Source: Halobacteriovoraceae bacterium
GTDB taxonomy: Bacteria; Bdellovibrionota; Bacteriovoracia; Bacteriovoracales; Bacteriovoracaceae
Reading direction: 5' to 3'
Assembly: GCA_002718735.1 (NCBI GenBank)
Contig: PBFR01000032.1
Coordinates: forward strand, 1-46,234
Length of the DNA: 46,234 nucleotides
Numbering within the stretch: the stretch's first letter is position 1; each line of letters starts with the position of its first letter. The notes under the pieces were generated by a model, which ran no database searches, was not told the origin of the DNA, and was given only the letters and a program-made list of their open reading frames with translations. The position numbers and the translations under genes were made by a program. Positions 26,513 to 35,943 of this stretch are shown here, one piece after another.

Positions 26513-27713
26513 CAAAATTTCTCCCCCAACTGTAAATAATCTCATCTAAACTATTGGTTTTGAATACGCTAAGCTTGGCCTTCATATCTTTGTCTATAAC
26601 GCCTTGATCGAATTTTCCGAGAGCACCAGCTGCATTTAAAGTGATTGCGGCCCAAATTTCTGCAATATTCATATTGAGGTTTTTTCCAGCCAAGGACGCA
26701 ATTAGAAGCAGGTTGTCACAGTGACAGGAACCTGGATTAAAATCACTTGCTAGTGCCACCTTGCATCCTGAATCTAGGAAGGCCCTGGCGTTTGCGAGAT
26801 TTTTTCCAAGAAAAAAAGCAGTGCCTGGCAATATGGTAGCAACAGTACTGGAGTTGGCCAGTTCATCAATCCCATCCTTTGAGGTTTGAAGCAAGTGGTC
26901 ACAACTTAGAGCATTGTATTGGCATGCAAGTGAAGCTCCACCATTGTCGTTAAATTCATCTGCGTGGACCTTGATGCCAATTCCATATTCTTTAGCTTTA
27001 TCAAAAAGAGAGATTGCATCCTCTTTGTCAAAGTAGCCTTGTTCGTGAAATATATCTACGGCATCGACAATTCTCTCTGTGGCCAGCTCTTCCAGCAGAG
27101 GGAGGACAACGGAATCCATGTAAGCTTTAGAGCTTTTAAAAGTCTTAGGGACTGCATGTGCTGCCAGATAAGTGTTAAATATTTGCACTTTTCCACAAAA
27201 TTGTTCTTTGAGTCTGTGGATAAGCTTAGTAATTTTTTTTTCTTTCTCATAATCCAAGGCATAGCCACTTTTAATTTCGATTGTGCCCACGCCGTAAGAA
27301 TGGATTCTTTCAATTCTCTCACAAGCACTTCTAAATAAAGCATCAGAGTCCGTGGTGAGGGTCTTTTCCATCGTATTAAGAATGCCGCCACCAGCGTTAG
27401 CAATATCTTGATAGTCGGCTCCGTTTAGCCTCATTGTATACTCGAAGGCTCGGTTGCCACCAAAAACTGTGTGTGTGTGTGAGTCAACAATCTCAGGCGT
27501 AATTACATATTGGGAACAATCAATTGAGGGTGTGGCGCAGTATTCAGTAGGAAGGTCTTTGGTATACCCACACCAAACAATCTTATTACTGTTATCTATA
27601 ATTAAAGAAGCGTCTTTAATTATTGTAAGATCTTCAGGCAAAAGGGAGCGCCCATCCTTTTGATGAGCTCCCTGCATTGTAACTAACTCTTTAATATTTT
27701 TTAAGTGCTTCAT
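26472..27713 (-). CDS. hutI: Imidazolonepropionase
   Basis: 413-residue metal-dependent hydrolase that opens imidazolone propionate to N-formiminoglutamate, third step of histidine breakdown. The metal-binding HTH motif is HTH at 79-81 ([10 protein letters not shown]), with [10 protein letters not shown] and [11 protein letters not shown] further on, all typical. Length is standard. Its start overlaps the hutU stop by four bases, so the two are translationally linked. It is the last gene of the long minus-strand cluster; no hutG or hutF follows. Its 3' end overlaps the convergent thioredoxin-like gene by 41 bases. Confidence 0.96.
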   Translation of the reverse strand: MKHLKNIKELVTMQGAHQKDGRSLLPEDLTIIKDASLIIDNSNKIVWCGYTKDLPTEYCATPSIDCSQYVITPEIVDSHTHTVFGGNRAFEYTMRLNGADYQDIANAGGGILNTMEKTLTTDSDALFRSACERIERIHSYGVGTIEIKSGYALDYEKEKKITKLIHRLKEQFCGKVQIFNTYLAAHAVPKTFKSSKAYMDSVVLPLLEELATERIVDAVDIFHEQGYFDKEDAISLFDKAKEYGIGIKVHADEFNDNGGASLACQYNALSCDHLLQTSKDGIDELANSSTVATILPGTAFFLGKNLANARAFLDSGCKVALASDFNPGSCHCDNLLLIASLAGKNLNMNIAEIWAAITLNAAGALGKFDQGVIDKDMKAKLSVFKTNSLDEIIYSWGRNFAISPQKALSLEAQ

Positions 27714-29371
27714 AGAGATGGAAATTTAATTTTGGTTTTGCTGTCTCTGGCAACATCTAAAGCAATGTCGTATCCGGCGTCAGCATGTCTGGCAATTCCC
27801 ATCCCAGAGTCTGAGTTTAAAACTCTTGAGAGTCTTAGATCCATTTCTTCGGAACCATCTGCACAAATTACCATCCCTGAGTGCTGGGAGTAGCCCATTC
27901 CAACACCACCACCGTGGTGAAGGCTAATCCAGCTTGCACCATTGTTAATATTAATCATGGCATTTAGCAGAGGCCAATCAGAAACAGCATCAGTGCCGTC
28001 TTTCATCGCTTCTGTTTCTCTGTTGGGGCTAGCAACACTTCCACAGTCAAGATGGTCTCTACCAATAACTATTGGTGCTTTAAGCTCTCCATCTCTGACC
28101 ATTTGGTTGAATTTAAGTGCGGCTTTTTCACGATCACCGTATTTTAGCCAACAAATCCTAGATGGAAGACCTTGGAATTGAATCATCTCTTTAGCTTTTG
28201 CAAGCCAATTGTGGAGAAGCTTGTTTTCTGGAAAGAGTTCTATAAGGGCCTGGTCTGTTTTAAAAATATCTTCAGGATCACCTGATAAAGCTACCCACCT
28301 AAATGGACCTGATCCCTCGCAAAATAATGGGCGTATATAAGCAGGTACGAAGCCTGGAAAATCAAATGCATTCTCAAGCCCTGCTAGTCTGGCGCCCTCT
28401 CTTAAGTTGTTGCCATAATCAAATACATGGGAGCCTTTTTCTTTAAACTTAAGCATGGCCTCAACATGCTTTCTCATTGTGTTGTAAGAAAGCTCCGAAT
28501 ATTTTTTAGGATCCTCTAATTTAAGTTTTTGAGCATCGTCAAGACTCATTCCGGACGGAACATATCCATTTAGAGGGTCATGTGCTGAAGTTTGGTCTGT
28601 GACTAGGTCTGGAACAATCCCTTTATTAAAAACATAGCTAAAAAAGTCTGCTGCGTTTCCAACAACACAAATTGAGATTGCAGTTCCTTCGCTTTTGGCC
28701 TTTAAAGCAAGTTCAATTGCTTCATCAAAATCTTTGGCCAGAACATCAGTATACTTAGAGTCTAGTCTTTTTTGGATTCTAGACTGATCAACATCACATC
28801 CAAGGAAAACGCCATCTCCCATTTTTACTGCGAGAGGTTGGGCACCACCCATTCCACCAATTCCGGCAGAAAGAACGAGTCTGGATTTTAGAGAGTTTTC
28901 ATTGAAGTGCTTCTTGGCAGCGGCCATAAACGTTTCATATGTTCCTTGAAGAATTCCTTGGGAACCGATGTATATCCAACTTCCGGCCGTCATTTGCCCA
29001 TACATCATTTTGTCTTCAGCCTTTAACTTATTAAAGTGATCCCAGGTTGCCCAATTTGGAACAAGATTTGAGTTGGCAATAAGCACTCTTGGACCTTGTG
29101 GATTACTAGGAAAAACAGCAACAGGTTTGCCTGACTGAACAAGCATTGTTTCGTCGTTTTCCAAATTTTTTAAGGTGTCAATTATATCATTAAGAGCTTT
29201 ATGGTTTCTAGCTGCTTGGCCATTGCCTCCGTATACGATTAGATTGTCGCGATCTTCAGCTACTTCCGGGTGAAGGTTATTAAGTAAACAACGAAGAGCT
29301 GCTTCTTGATGCCAACCTTTGCAGGTAAGTTCAGAACCTGTTGGAGGTAATGGAATGCTGTTATTTTTCAT
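27710..29371 (-). CDS. hutU: Urocanate hydratase
   Basis: 553-residue NAD+-containing lyase that converts urocanate to imidazolone propionate, second step of histidine breakdown. The family is highly conserved: the block [18 protein letters not shown] near the N-terminus, [18 protein letters not shown] in the NAD-binding domain, [16 protein letters not shown] and the catalytic-cysteine region following [17 protein letters not shown] are all present. Length matches. It sits 11 bases after hutH and overlaps hutI by four bases. Confidence 0.97.
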   Translation of the reverse strand: MKNNSIPLPPTGSELTCKGWHQEAALRCLLNNLHPEVAEDRDNLIVYGGNGQAARNHKALNDIIDTLKNLENDETMLVQSGKPVAVFPSNPQGPRVLIANSNLVPNWATWDHFNKLKAEDKMMYGQMTAGSWIYIGSQGILQGTYETFMAAAKKHFNENSLKSRLVLSAGIGGMGGAQPLAVKMGDGVFLGCDVDQSRIQKRLDSKYTDVLAKDFDEAIELALKAKSEGTAISICVVGNAADFFSYVFNKGIVPDLVTDQTSAHDPLNGYVPSGMSLDDAQKLKLEDPKKYSELSYNTMRKHVEAMLKFKEKGSHVFDYGNNLREGARLAGLENAFDFPGFVPAYIRPLFCEGSGPFRWVALSGDPEDIFKTDQALIELFPENKLLHNWLAKAKEMIQFQGLPSRICWLKYGDREKAALKFNQMVRDGELKAPIVIGRDHLDCGSVASPNRETEAMKDGTDAVSDWPLLNAMININNGASWISLHHGGGVGMGYSQHSGMVICADGSEEMDLRLSRVLNSDSGMGIARHADAGYDIALDVARDSKTKIKFPSL

Positions 29372-29382
29372 GTGTACTCCGT

Positions 29383-30930
29383 TTATTTAAGTTGTCCGAT
29401 TTCTTTTTCTACAACATTTAGAATTTCAAAATTGCTAACAAGTTTAAGGATGTTCTCAATATCTGTTGAAAATACACGATCCTTATCTATAGGTTGAACG
29501 TGCTTTCGAATAAGTGAATAAACCTCTTCCAAGGCGGTATTACTTTTAAGAGGACGAAGCAGATAAATTCCTTGAGTATTGCATAAGAACTCAATTGCAA
29601 GACATTGCTTTACATTTTTTAATACTTCGTGAAGCTTACGACCACTTGTGACACCCATTGATACATGATCCTCTTTATCTGTTGAAGTGGGAATAGAATC
29701 AATTGAGGCTGGGTGACATAGGTATTTGTTTTCGGAAGCTAGGGCCGCCATTGTAACGTGAGCAATCATTAGACCAGAATTTAGACCAGATTCTTTAATT
29801 AAAAAGGCTGGAAGATCTGAGAAACTTGGATTCATCATTTTTTCAACACGTCTTTCAGCGATATTGGCAAGTTCTGAGAGTCCCATCGCCAAGTAGTCCA
29901 TTGCAAGTGCTATCGCTTCACCATGAAAGTTTCCACCGGAGACTACCTTATCTTTTTGAATGAAGATAAGTGGATTATCTGTGACAGAATTAAGTTCATA
30001 ATTAAGAACTTCCTCAGAGTGTTTGAGAGTCTGTCGAATTGCTCCATGTACTTGAGGCACACATCTTAAAGAATAAGGGTCTTGGACTTTTCCACAGTCG
30101 AGGTGAGAGCTTGAAATTTCACTTTCCCCTTCAAGTAATTTGGTAAGGTTGCTACTGGCCGCCAATTGTCCAGGGTGTGGTTTTAATAAAGAGATGTCAT
30201 AGTCGTAGGCCCGCTTTGTTCCCCTCACTGCCTCAAGAGTCATTGCTGTTGCAATATCGGCAATTTTCACAATTCTCTTTGCTTCATAGATTGCAAGGGA
30301 GCCAAGAGCGGCCATCACTGCTGTGCCGTTGATCAGGGCCAAACCATCTTTTGCTTTAAGAATCACTGGTGTTTTGTTGATCTGGTCAATCGCAAATTGG
30401 CTTCTTACCACTTTGCCTTCATATGTAACTTCACCTTCGCCAATCAAGCACAAAGCAATATGGCTAAGCGGAGCTAGGTCTCCTGAAGCACCAACAGATC
30501 CTTTTTCGGGAACCACTGGGTTAATGTCGTGATTTATAAACTCTAGAAGAAGCTCAATACATTCGATGCTGACACCTGAAAAACCCGAGGCTAAACAATT
30601 TGCTCTAAGTAACATAATTGCTCGTGTGACTAATCTAGAAAAGGGTTGGCCTACACCAGTGCAGTGAGAGCGAATGAGGTTATATTGTAATGTTTCCAAC
30701 TCATTTTCGGCAATAAACTTGTCTGATAAGGCCCCAAAACCAGTATTGATTCCGTAAACAGGCTCGCCTTTTTTAACAATATCGTCGACATATTTTCTAG
30801 ACGCGAGAATCTTTTCTCTAGCATCCTTAGTCAGGATTACTTGAACTTCACCTGATTTCGCGTCAGCAATTTCGTAAATCTGCTCAATTGACAGGTTTTT
30901 TCCATTTATTTCGTAAATTTTAGCTTTCAA
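29383..30930 (-). CDS. hutH: Histidine ammonia-lyase
   Basis: 515-residue cytoplasmic enzyme converting histidine to urocanate and ammonia. The ASG triplet (148-150 in [14 protein letters not shown]) cyclises to the MIO prosthetic group. The N-terminal YGINTGFG motif (59-66) and the later [12 protein letters not shown] block are characteristic of the HAL/PAL family; hutU and hutI next door make histidine the substrate. Length is typical. Its start lies three bases after the rpe stop, tying the hut genes to the def-fmt-rpe transcript. No HutC-type repressor or histidine transporter is visible. Confidence 0.96.
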   Translation of the reverse strand: MKAKIYEINGKNLSIEQIYEIADAKSGEVQVILTKDAREKILASRKYVDDIVKKGEPVYGINTGFGALSDKFIAENELETLQYNLIRSHCTGVGQPFSRLVTRAIMLLRANCLASGFSGVSIECIELLLEFINHDINPVVPEKGSVGASGDLAPLSHIALCLIGEGEVTYEGKVVRSQFAIDQINKTPVILKAKDGLALINGTAVMAALGSLAIYEAKRIVKIADIATAMTLEAVRGTKRAYDYDISLLKPHPGQLAASSNLTKLLEGESEISSSHLDCGKVQDPYSLRCVPQVHGAIRQTLKHSEEVLNYELNSVTDNPLIFIQKDKVVSGGNFHGEAIALAMDYLAMGLSELANIAERRVEKMMNPSFSDLPAFLIKESGLNSGLMIAHVTMAALASENKYLCHPASIDSIPTSTDKEDHVSMGVTSGRKLHEVLKNVKQCLAIEFLCNTQGIYLLRPLKSNTALEEVYSLIRKHVQPIDKDRVFSTDIENILKLVSNFEILNVVEKEIGQLK

Positions 30931-30933
30931 TTT

Positions 30934-31584
30934 CTACCTCAAAGAATTAACTCTTCTTAAATATTCACTAGGGGTTGTATTAAAAATATAAGATCCAGCA
31001 ACAAGTATTGAAGCTCCAGCTGCGACTAAACTGGGTGCATTCTTATCGTTAATTCCACCGTCCACTTGGATGTGAAAATTAAGGTTTCTCTCATCCCTAA
31101 TTTTCTTAGCTTTTTTAATCTTATCGATGACACCATCGATAAACGACTGCCCGCCAAAGCCCGGATTTACACTCATTATAAGAAGCAAATCTATGTGATC
31201 AAAAATATAGGTGGGAATCATCTCGATAGGAGTTGCTGGATTCAATGATATACCAACACTTGGATATAGCTTTTTTATCTCTCTAACTAAGCAATCCTGG
31301 TGAGATACTGTTTCCCAGTGGAATGTAAAATTATGAATTCCAATGTCACTCAAGACCTCAACGTAATCTTGCGGATTGGATACCATTAAGTGTGCATCCA
31401 ATTTATGATTTGTTACTTTGTGCAAATCTTTAAGAACAGTTTTTCCAAATGTAAGATTAGGAACATAATGTCCATCCATTAAATCTAAGTGAAACCAAAG
31501 ATCTTTTGCAGCATTAAAATGCTCCACATCACGTTGGAGATTTAGAAAGTCTGCTGATAAAAGGCTTGGAGCAATAATTGTCAT
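30934..31584 (-). CDS. rpe: Ribulose-phosphate 3-epimerase
   Basis: 216-residue TIM-barrel enzyme of the pentose phosphate pathway, interconverting ribulose 5-phosphate and xylulose 5-phosphate. Motifs are the N-terminal APSLLSADF, the metal-binding HLDLMDGHYVPNLTFG and DAHLMV segments, SVNPGFGGQSF, and the phosphate-binding VDGGIN...VAGSYIF. Length is standard. Its start overlaps the fmt stop by four bases; hutH begins three bases downstream. Confidence 0.96.
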   Translation of the reverse strand: MTIIAPSLLSADFLNLQRDVEHFNAAKDLWFHLDLMDGHYVPNLTFGKTVLKDLHKVTNHKLDAHLMVSNPQDYVEVLSDIGIHNFTFHWETVSHQDCLVREIKKLYPSVGISLNPATPIEMIPTYIFDHIDLLLIMSVNPGFGGQSFIDGVIDKIKKAKKIRDERNLNFHIQVDGGINDKNAPSLVAAGASILVAGSYIFNTTPSEYLRRVNSLR

Positions 31585-32525
31585 AGGATTTCCGAAGTAA
31601 TTACTATTTTATCTTTAAGACCATTTAATAGGTCTTTATCTGAGCCACGTTTTTTACCTTCAAGTTGTATCTGAGATAATCTAACAACAGAACCTTTACA
31701 GCCAATGTATAGACCATTTTTGCTGGAAACTTCACCTGGCTCTAAAGGGATATGTTTAATTTCTTCAATAGAGAAGACCTTAAGACGTTTGTTATTTAGA
31801 AAGCAGAATGTGCCAGGCCATGGGTCCAAGGCCCTTATTTGATTATGTAATTCATCATATGTTGAGTCTCTAAACTTGAGGGCACCATCTTCTTTTTTTA
31901 AAGTGGGGGCGAAGCTTACCTCGGATTCATCTTGTTCTGTAAAAGAGAGCTCTTCGTTAAGTGCAGCATTTATAAAATCGTTTAGGCTTAAAGCCGCCTG
32001 AAATTTTAATTTGGTGTAGAGCTGCCCACCTGTTTCATTTCTTGAAATCTCAACGGGACTAGACCATGCGATATCTCCTGCATCCATTTTCTTAACCATT
32101 TTTTGAATACTAACGCCTGTGCTTTGATCCCCATTTAAAAGAGCATATTGTATAGGAGCAGCTCCCCTGTACTTGGGAAGCAAAGAGGTGTGAATGTTAA
32201 AACAACCCAACCTGGGTATGTCTAAAACCTTTTGAGATAAAAACTGGGCAAAAGCCAGCACTATAAATACATCAACATTTTGGTTTTTGAACTCTTCAAG
32301 CCATTGTGGTTCTCTATTTATATTTTCTGATTGATAGACTCGTATTTTGGATGTTTTGGCGTATTCGACCACCTCAGGTGAGCGTAGCTTGTGACCACGC
32401 CCGCTTGGTCGGTCAGGCATTGAAACAACACCAATTAGTTCAATTTGCGGATGTTTGTCCAACATCTCAAGAGCGGGCACTGAAAAATCGGGAGTGCCAA
32501 AGAAGACGGCCTTTAATTTTTTCAT
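31581..32525 (-). CDS. fmt: Methionyl-tRNA formyltransferase
   Basis: 314-residue enzyme that formylates initiator Met-tRNA with 10-formyl-tetrahydrofolate. The N-terminal domain shows VFFGTPDFSVPAL, the GRGHKLRSPEV loop and the family signature FNIHTSLLPKYRGAAPIQ, containing the catalytic Asn and His, followed by DAGDI. A C-terminal OB-type domain binds the tRNA. Length is typical. It lies four bases after def, the functional partner that later removes the formyl group, and overlaps rpe by four bases. Confidence 0.96.
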   Translation of the reverse strand: MKKLKAVFFGTPDFSVPALEMLDKHPQIELIGVVSMPDRPSGRGHKLRSPEVVEYAKTSKIRVYQSENINREPQWLEEFKNQNVDVFIVLAFAQFLSQKVLDIPRLGCFNIHTSLLPKYRGAAPIQYALLNGDQSTGVSIQKMVKKMDAGDIAWSSPVEISRNETGGQLYTKLKFQAALSLNDFINAALNEELSFTEQDESEVSFAPTLKKEDGALKFRDSTYDELHNQIRALDPWPGTFCFLNNKRLKVFSIEEIKHIPLEPGEVSSKNGLYIGCKGSVVRLSQIQLEGKKRGSDKDLLNGLKDKIVITSEIL

Positions 32526-32529
32526 ATGG

Positions 32530-33114
32530 CTAGCTCTTTTGCCGTTTTTGCTTAAGTAGCTTTTTCTTGAAAAAGTTTTTCTTAAGACCGCTTAGACGAT
32601 CAATGAAAACAATTCCATCTAAATGGTCGTTCTCGTGTTGAATACAGATTGAGAAAAGCTCATCAGCCGAAATCTCTTTCTTTTCACCGTCTGTGTTTTG
32701 ATATTCAACAACAATGTTTTCATACCTTTTAACGTCCTCATATATTCCGGGAAGACTTAGACAGCCTTCTTGGTAAGTGATCTCTCCATTCTTTTCTTTA
32801 ATTACCGGGTTTATAAAAACCTTTGGGTTAAAGTTAGAAAGGTTAAACTCGCCACTGTCATCCTCTGTCTCTTCCCGGTCGTAGTCTACATCAATTACAA
32901 ATATTCGCTTGGAAATACCTATCTGAGGTGCAGCTAAACCAATTCCAGGAGCATGATACATCGTGTAAAGCATGTTCTTGCAAAGGTCTTTTAGGTCTTG
33001 ATTAAACTCTTCTGGTGAAACCTCCTCAGCAACCTTGGTTAAAACAGGGTCTGGGTAGGTGTAAATGTCTAATAATTCGCCTTCTAAGGCATAGTTTTCT
33101 GTTATTTTTTCCAT
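32530..33114 (-). CDS. def: Peptide deformylase
   Basis: 194-residue metalloenzyme that removes the N-formyl group from nascent proteins. All three family motifs are present: GIGLAAPQIG (57-66), EGCLSLP (116-122, the Cys being a metal ligand) and QHENDHLDG (159-167), which supplies the HExxH zinc/iron site (H160, E161, H164). It has an acidic insert between residues 79 and 92 (DREETEDDSGEF). The start lies within two bases of an inverted repeat (33116-33143) that could cover the ribosome-binding region. It is followed by fmt. Confidence 0.96.
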   Translation of the reverse strand: MEKITENYALEGELLDIYTYPDPVLTKVAEEVSPEEFNQDLKDLCKNMLYTMYHAPGIGLAAPQIGISKRIFVIDVDYDREETEDDSGEFNLSNFNPKVFINPVIKEKNGEITYQEGCLSLPGIYEDVKRYENIVVEYQNTDGEKKEISADELFSICIQHENDHLDGIVFIDRLSGLKKNFFKKKLLKQKRQKS

Positions 33115-33115
33115 G

Positions 33116-33143
33116 ACTCATATATAGCGCATTAAATATGAGT
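33116..33143 (-). other. Inverted repeat at the def start
   Basis: On the + strand, ACTCATAT (33116-33123) and ATATGAGT (33136-33143) are perfect inverted repeats with a 12-base loop. In the minus-strand mRNA the 3' arm ends one base before the def ATG, so the hairpin would cover the position of the ribosome-binding site, where only a weak GAG is seen. It may control translation; there is no U-tract for termination. Confidence 0.45.
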
Positions 33144-33152
33144 TGATAACTG

Positions 33153-34244
33153 TCAAAGGGCCTTGTTTTTATTATAAACCCAGGCAATAAATAGAGTGAA
33201 AATAACCGGTATACCCATTGTTGCAGTAATTGGGTCAATCCTACCTGAAGCTCCAAAAGAAATGACAGAAGAGTAGGTCAGCCAAAAAACCACACTGAAA
33301 ACTAGGGTTACTACTATACTTTTGCCAAAGCCACTGGCCCTTCGATTAGGTGTAAAAATAGTTGAGACTGGAAAAAGTGCAAAGAGTAAGCATATGAATG
33401 ATAGTGAAACCTTTTCAAATAGCATCACTTGGTATTCTGCCGAGTTAATACCGGTTTTTCGCAGTCGGTTAATGAAACCACTTAAGTCGAAAAAGTTTAA
33501 AGTGGTAATGTCTGACTCAAATTGATTGAAATCGCTTGGCTCTTCTTTAAGCTCAAGCTGAACTGTGCTTGTTATTTGAGTATCTGGAAAAGACCTGCCA
33601 TCTAGAAAATTTAACACTTGAGCAGTGTCGAAGCTCCAAAGCCCTGGACTCAAAAACCTAGCTGTTTCTGCCTTAACAACTCTCTCAAGCCTTCCGTTTG
33701 GATTTTGAAAGTATACAGTGACATTTTTTAATTGCTTGGCCTGTGTGTCATAAGCAGTGAAAGAAGTAAAATAGTTGTCTGACTTATACCAAAGAAGGCC
33801 TGAGCCACCGATCTTACTACGTGCTAAATACTTACTTTCATTTCTGCGGCTCTTTTCGAATTCTTTACGTTTGATTTTATTTGCCATTGGTAGCAAAAAA
33901 CCTAGATTTATAAATTGAAGAAGTCCAACTGTGACAGCACACATACCAATTAAAGAGTAGATCTTCTTGGCGTCAAACCCGCCAGCAAGAATCGCTATTA
34001 GCTCTGCATGGCTTTTTAATTTATTAAACGCAAATAATGAAGCAAGCAGTGCAGATATTGGCAGCATCTTACCCATTAAGTTAGGCATTTTTAAAAAATA
34101 TTCCAAGATCACTCTATTGGCGGAATAATTTCTCATAAAACCGTTAACAATGTCGCCTACGGTAACAAGTAGAAAAAGAACGGTGATGGAGCCAAATAGA
34201 TATTTAAACCACTCTTTGGCAATGATTTTTGATAGTAAATACAT
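33153..34244 (-). CDS. LptF/LptG-type lipopolysaccharide export permease
   Basis: 363-residue inner-membrane protein of the YjgP/YjgQ family, which with LptB forms the ABC transporter that extracts lipopolysaccharide. Three membrane helices at the N-terminus (about 13-36, 55-70, 98-125), a central periplasmic beta domain (about 140-265) and three more helices at the C-terminus (about 275-357) fit the family. The coupling-helix region reads KLKSHAELIAILAGGFDAKKI. Sequence alone does not tell LptF from LptG. Only one is present in the window, whereas the two genes often sit together. The CFI-box gene ends immediately before its start. Confidence 0.9.
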   Translation of the reverse strand: MYLLSKIIAKEWFKYLFGSITVLFLLVTVGDIVNGFMRNYSANRVILEYFLKMPNLMGKMLPISALLASLFAFNKLKSHAELIAILAGGFDAKKIYSLIGMCAVTVGLLQFINLGFLLPMANKIKRKEFEKSRRNESKYLARSKIGGSGLLWYKSDNYFTSFTAYDTQAKQLKNVTVYFQNPNGRLERVVKAETARFLSPGLWSFDTAQVLNFLDGRSFPDTQITSTVQLELKEEPSDFNQFESDITTLNFFDLSGFINRLRKTGINSAEYQVMLFEKVSLSFICLLFALFPVSTIFTPNRRASGFGKSIVVTLVFSVVFWLTYSSVISFGASGRIDPITATMGIPVIFTLFIAWVYNKNKAL

Positions 34245-34997
34245 TTAGTTTTTCATTCCCCTGCTAACTATGAGCGCCAGAAGGTATAAAGGTGGCCGAG
34301 TGGCGGTTGAAAATAATCTTGTGATAAATGGACGGCCCTCTAAAAACTCTACAAGCCTTGAAGAGACTGAGTAATAGGTGCTGACAAATTTGATGCCGTA
34401 CTGACCAGTAAGATGTCTACTCTTAAGCAGTCTTAGTTCTTTTGTTACCCAGTGAGATTCACCGTAGGCACAGGTTGCTATAAAGCATTTTTTTGACTGG
34501 ACTTGAATTTGTGAGAACGCTTTTTCCAAGGCTAAAATCTGTTTTGATCTGTGCTTGTTCATTTTAATGTATTTTCTCAACATCTCAGAATTTAGAACTT
34601 GATAGGGTTGATTTACTGTAAACTTAATGAATTGATTCAAGGATAATTCATAGCTCTTTTGAAGCTTTGGAGTCATTTCATAGATGCGCGACAACTCCCA
34701 ATATACATGGGAGATAAGTAGCATCTCTGTTAGATCTTTTTTAGAATCAAACATTGAAGGAGAGAGCTCATAAATATCTTCTTTTTCATTAAGCTCAGAG
34801 AGTATTGTCAAATACTCAGTGTACTTGCGAGTTGCACCAATGTAGTCTTTGGCCAAAAACATTTCTCGCCCATGTTTGGCAATTGTAATTCTTTGAACAT
34901 ACTTGTTCTGAAGAGCTAGCTTTTTTCTTGCTTTCTCCTTGGCATCGTCTTTGGCGCCCTGCCTTGCGAGTCTATTATCTAAATCTTTTTCATCCAT
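34245..34997 (-). CDS. CFI-box domain protein of unknown function
   Basis: 250-residue protein. The N-terminal 170 residues are charged and helical, with a repeat-like LAKDYIGATRKYTEYLTIL segment resembling a TPR helix pair. The C-terminal part (170-250) begins CFIATCAYGES and continues LRLLKSRHL...GIKFVSTYYSVSSRLVEFL, which matches the CFI-box pattern (CFIATAAYG...LR.FRD..L....G..F...YY..SP) known from many proteobacterial proteins. A hydrophobic stretch near the end (PLYLLALIV) may be membrane-associated. It lies between a barrel protein and LptF/G with no gaps, so a role in the cell envelope is plausible. Function is not known. Confidence 0.78.
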   Translation of the reverse strand: MDEKDLDNRLARQGAKDDAKEKARKKLALQNKYVQRITIAKHGREMFLAKDYIGATRKYTEYLTILSELNEKEDIYELSPSMFDSKKDLTEMLLISHVYWELSRIYEMTPKLQKSYELSLNQFIKFTVNQPYQVLNSEMLRKYIKMNKHRSKQILALEKAFSQIQVQSKKCFIATCAYGESHWVTKELRLLKSRHLTGQYGIKFVSTYYSVSSRLVEFLEGRPFITRLFSTATRPPLYLLALIVSRGMKN

Positions 34998-35893
34998 TAG
35001 AATACCATAGAGATGGCAAGGGATTGTTCTTGCACTTCTTCATCCTTAAAAAACAACTTAGTTGATTCCAGGGATCTAGATTCCTTTATAGCGTATTCCA
35101 AGCTAAGCCTTGGGCCAATCCAGGAAAGTCCCCAAGAGACTCCTTCAAGCTTTTCTATTTTGTCCTTAAATTGGCCATACTTCAAAAAAAGGTCTCTGAA
35201 AAACTGTGCCTGAAGAGCTGCGCTAATATAGTTTTCGGTAGATGGCTGATCTGTATAGTTTGTTCCGACATCTGCCATTACTAAAAAATTTTGTACAAAA
35301 CTGTATTGAATACCTGCTGCAACCCTGGTGTCTTCTTTGTGGGATAAAAATGGATCTACCAAAATTGCACCTACTGAAAGTTTTTCGTTAAATAAATAAG
35401 ACAATCCAAATGTCCCTTGGTGGTACACCCTATGACCATCAACATCCTCTTCAGTATATCTATATAAAACGCCAAAAGATGCGTTTTTACCAAGATTCGT
35501 AGAGGCTGAGCTGGTGATTCTTTTTCGGTTTTGATCGCCTTGTTCTTGAGTTTGAAAACTAAAAGAGCCTTTTAAGGGTGAGCTTGTATCTGTAATGACA
35601 AACATTTGGTGCTCAGCGTCTCTATCATCCGTTCGAAGTTGATTCTCCTCCTCCAATGAGGAAGAGCCCTTCTGGTAATAAATATTGGATTTGTTGAAAA
35701 AATAAATCGATGCGGGATTCAAGACAGCGGACTCGTTAACCAGAATACTGCCTATCCCTGTTCCTGCAGTGGACATTAATCTTGTGGTTTCCAAATCCAT
35801 TAACTTGGCATTGCCTGTGGTTGCCAAAAGTGAGAGAAGAAATACAATATTGGTACAATCTATTGATTTTATAATTTTAACGATATCATTCAT
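34997..35893 (-). CDS. Predicted outer-membrane beta-barrel protein
   Basis: 298-residue protein from the ATG at 35893; an upstream start at 35935 would add 14 residues ahead of the signal sequence. Signal peptide at about 13-29 (NIVFLLSLLATTGNA). The mature start, GTGIGSILVNESAVLNPASIYFF, is reminiscent of FadL/PorV-like proteins, where NPAS...F is common. The remainder has amphipathic strands and a C-terminal aromatic (AISMVF) typical of barrel proteins. First gene of the nine-gene minus-strand cluster, divergent from galU, with its stop overlapping the CFI-box start. Substrate or role unknown. Confidence 0.75.
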   Translation of the reverse strand: MNDIVKIIKSIDCTNIVFLLSLLATTGNAKLMDLETTRLMSTAGTGIGSILVNESAVLNPASIYFFNKSNIYYQKGSSSLEEENQLRTDDRDAEHQMFVITDTSSPLKGSFSFQTQEQGDQNRKRITSSASTNLGKNASFGVLYRYTEEDVDGHRVYHQGTFGLSYLFNEKLSVGAILVDPFLSHKEDTRVAAGIQYSFVQNFLVMADVGTNYTDQPSTENYISAALQAQFFRDLFLKYGQFKDKIEKLEGVSWGLSWIGPRLSLEYAIKESRSLESTKLFFKDEEVQEQSLAISMVF

Positions 35894-35943
35894 AATAGAG
35901 AATATTTTAAGTTTTAATTTAAGTATTGAAAACAAGGAACCTA

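Noticed and set aside
27215..27223. TGTGGATAA, a perfect DnaA box (reverse strand)
   Set aside because: Single copy inside hutI, far from the rpmH end; isolated nonamers occur by chance.
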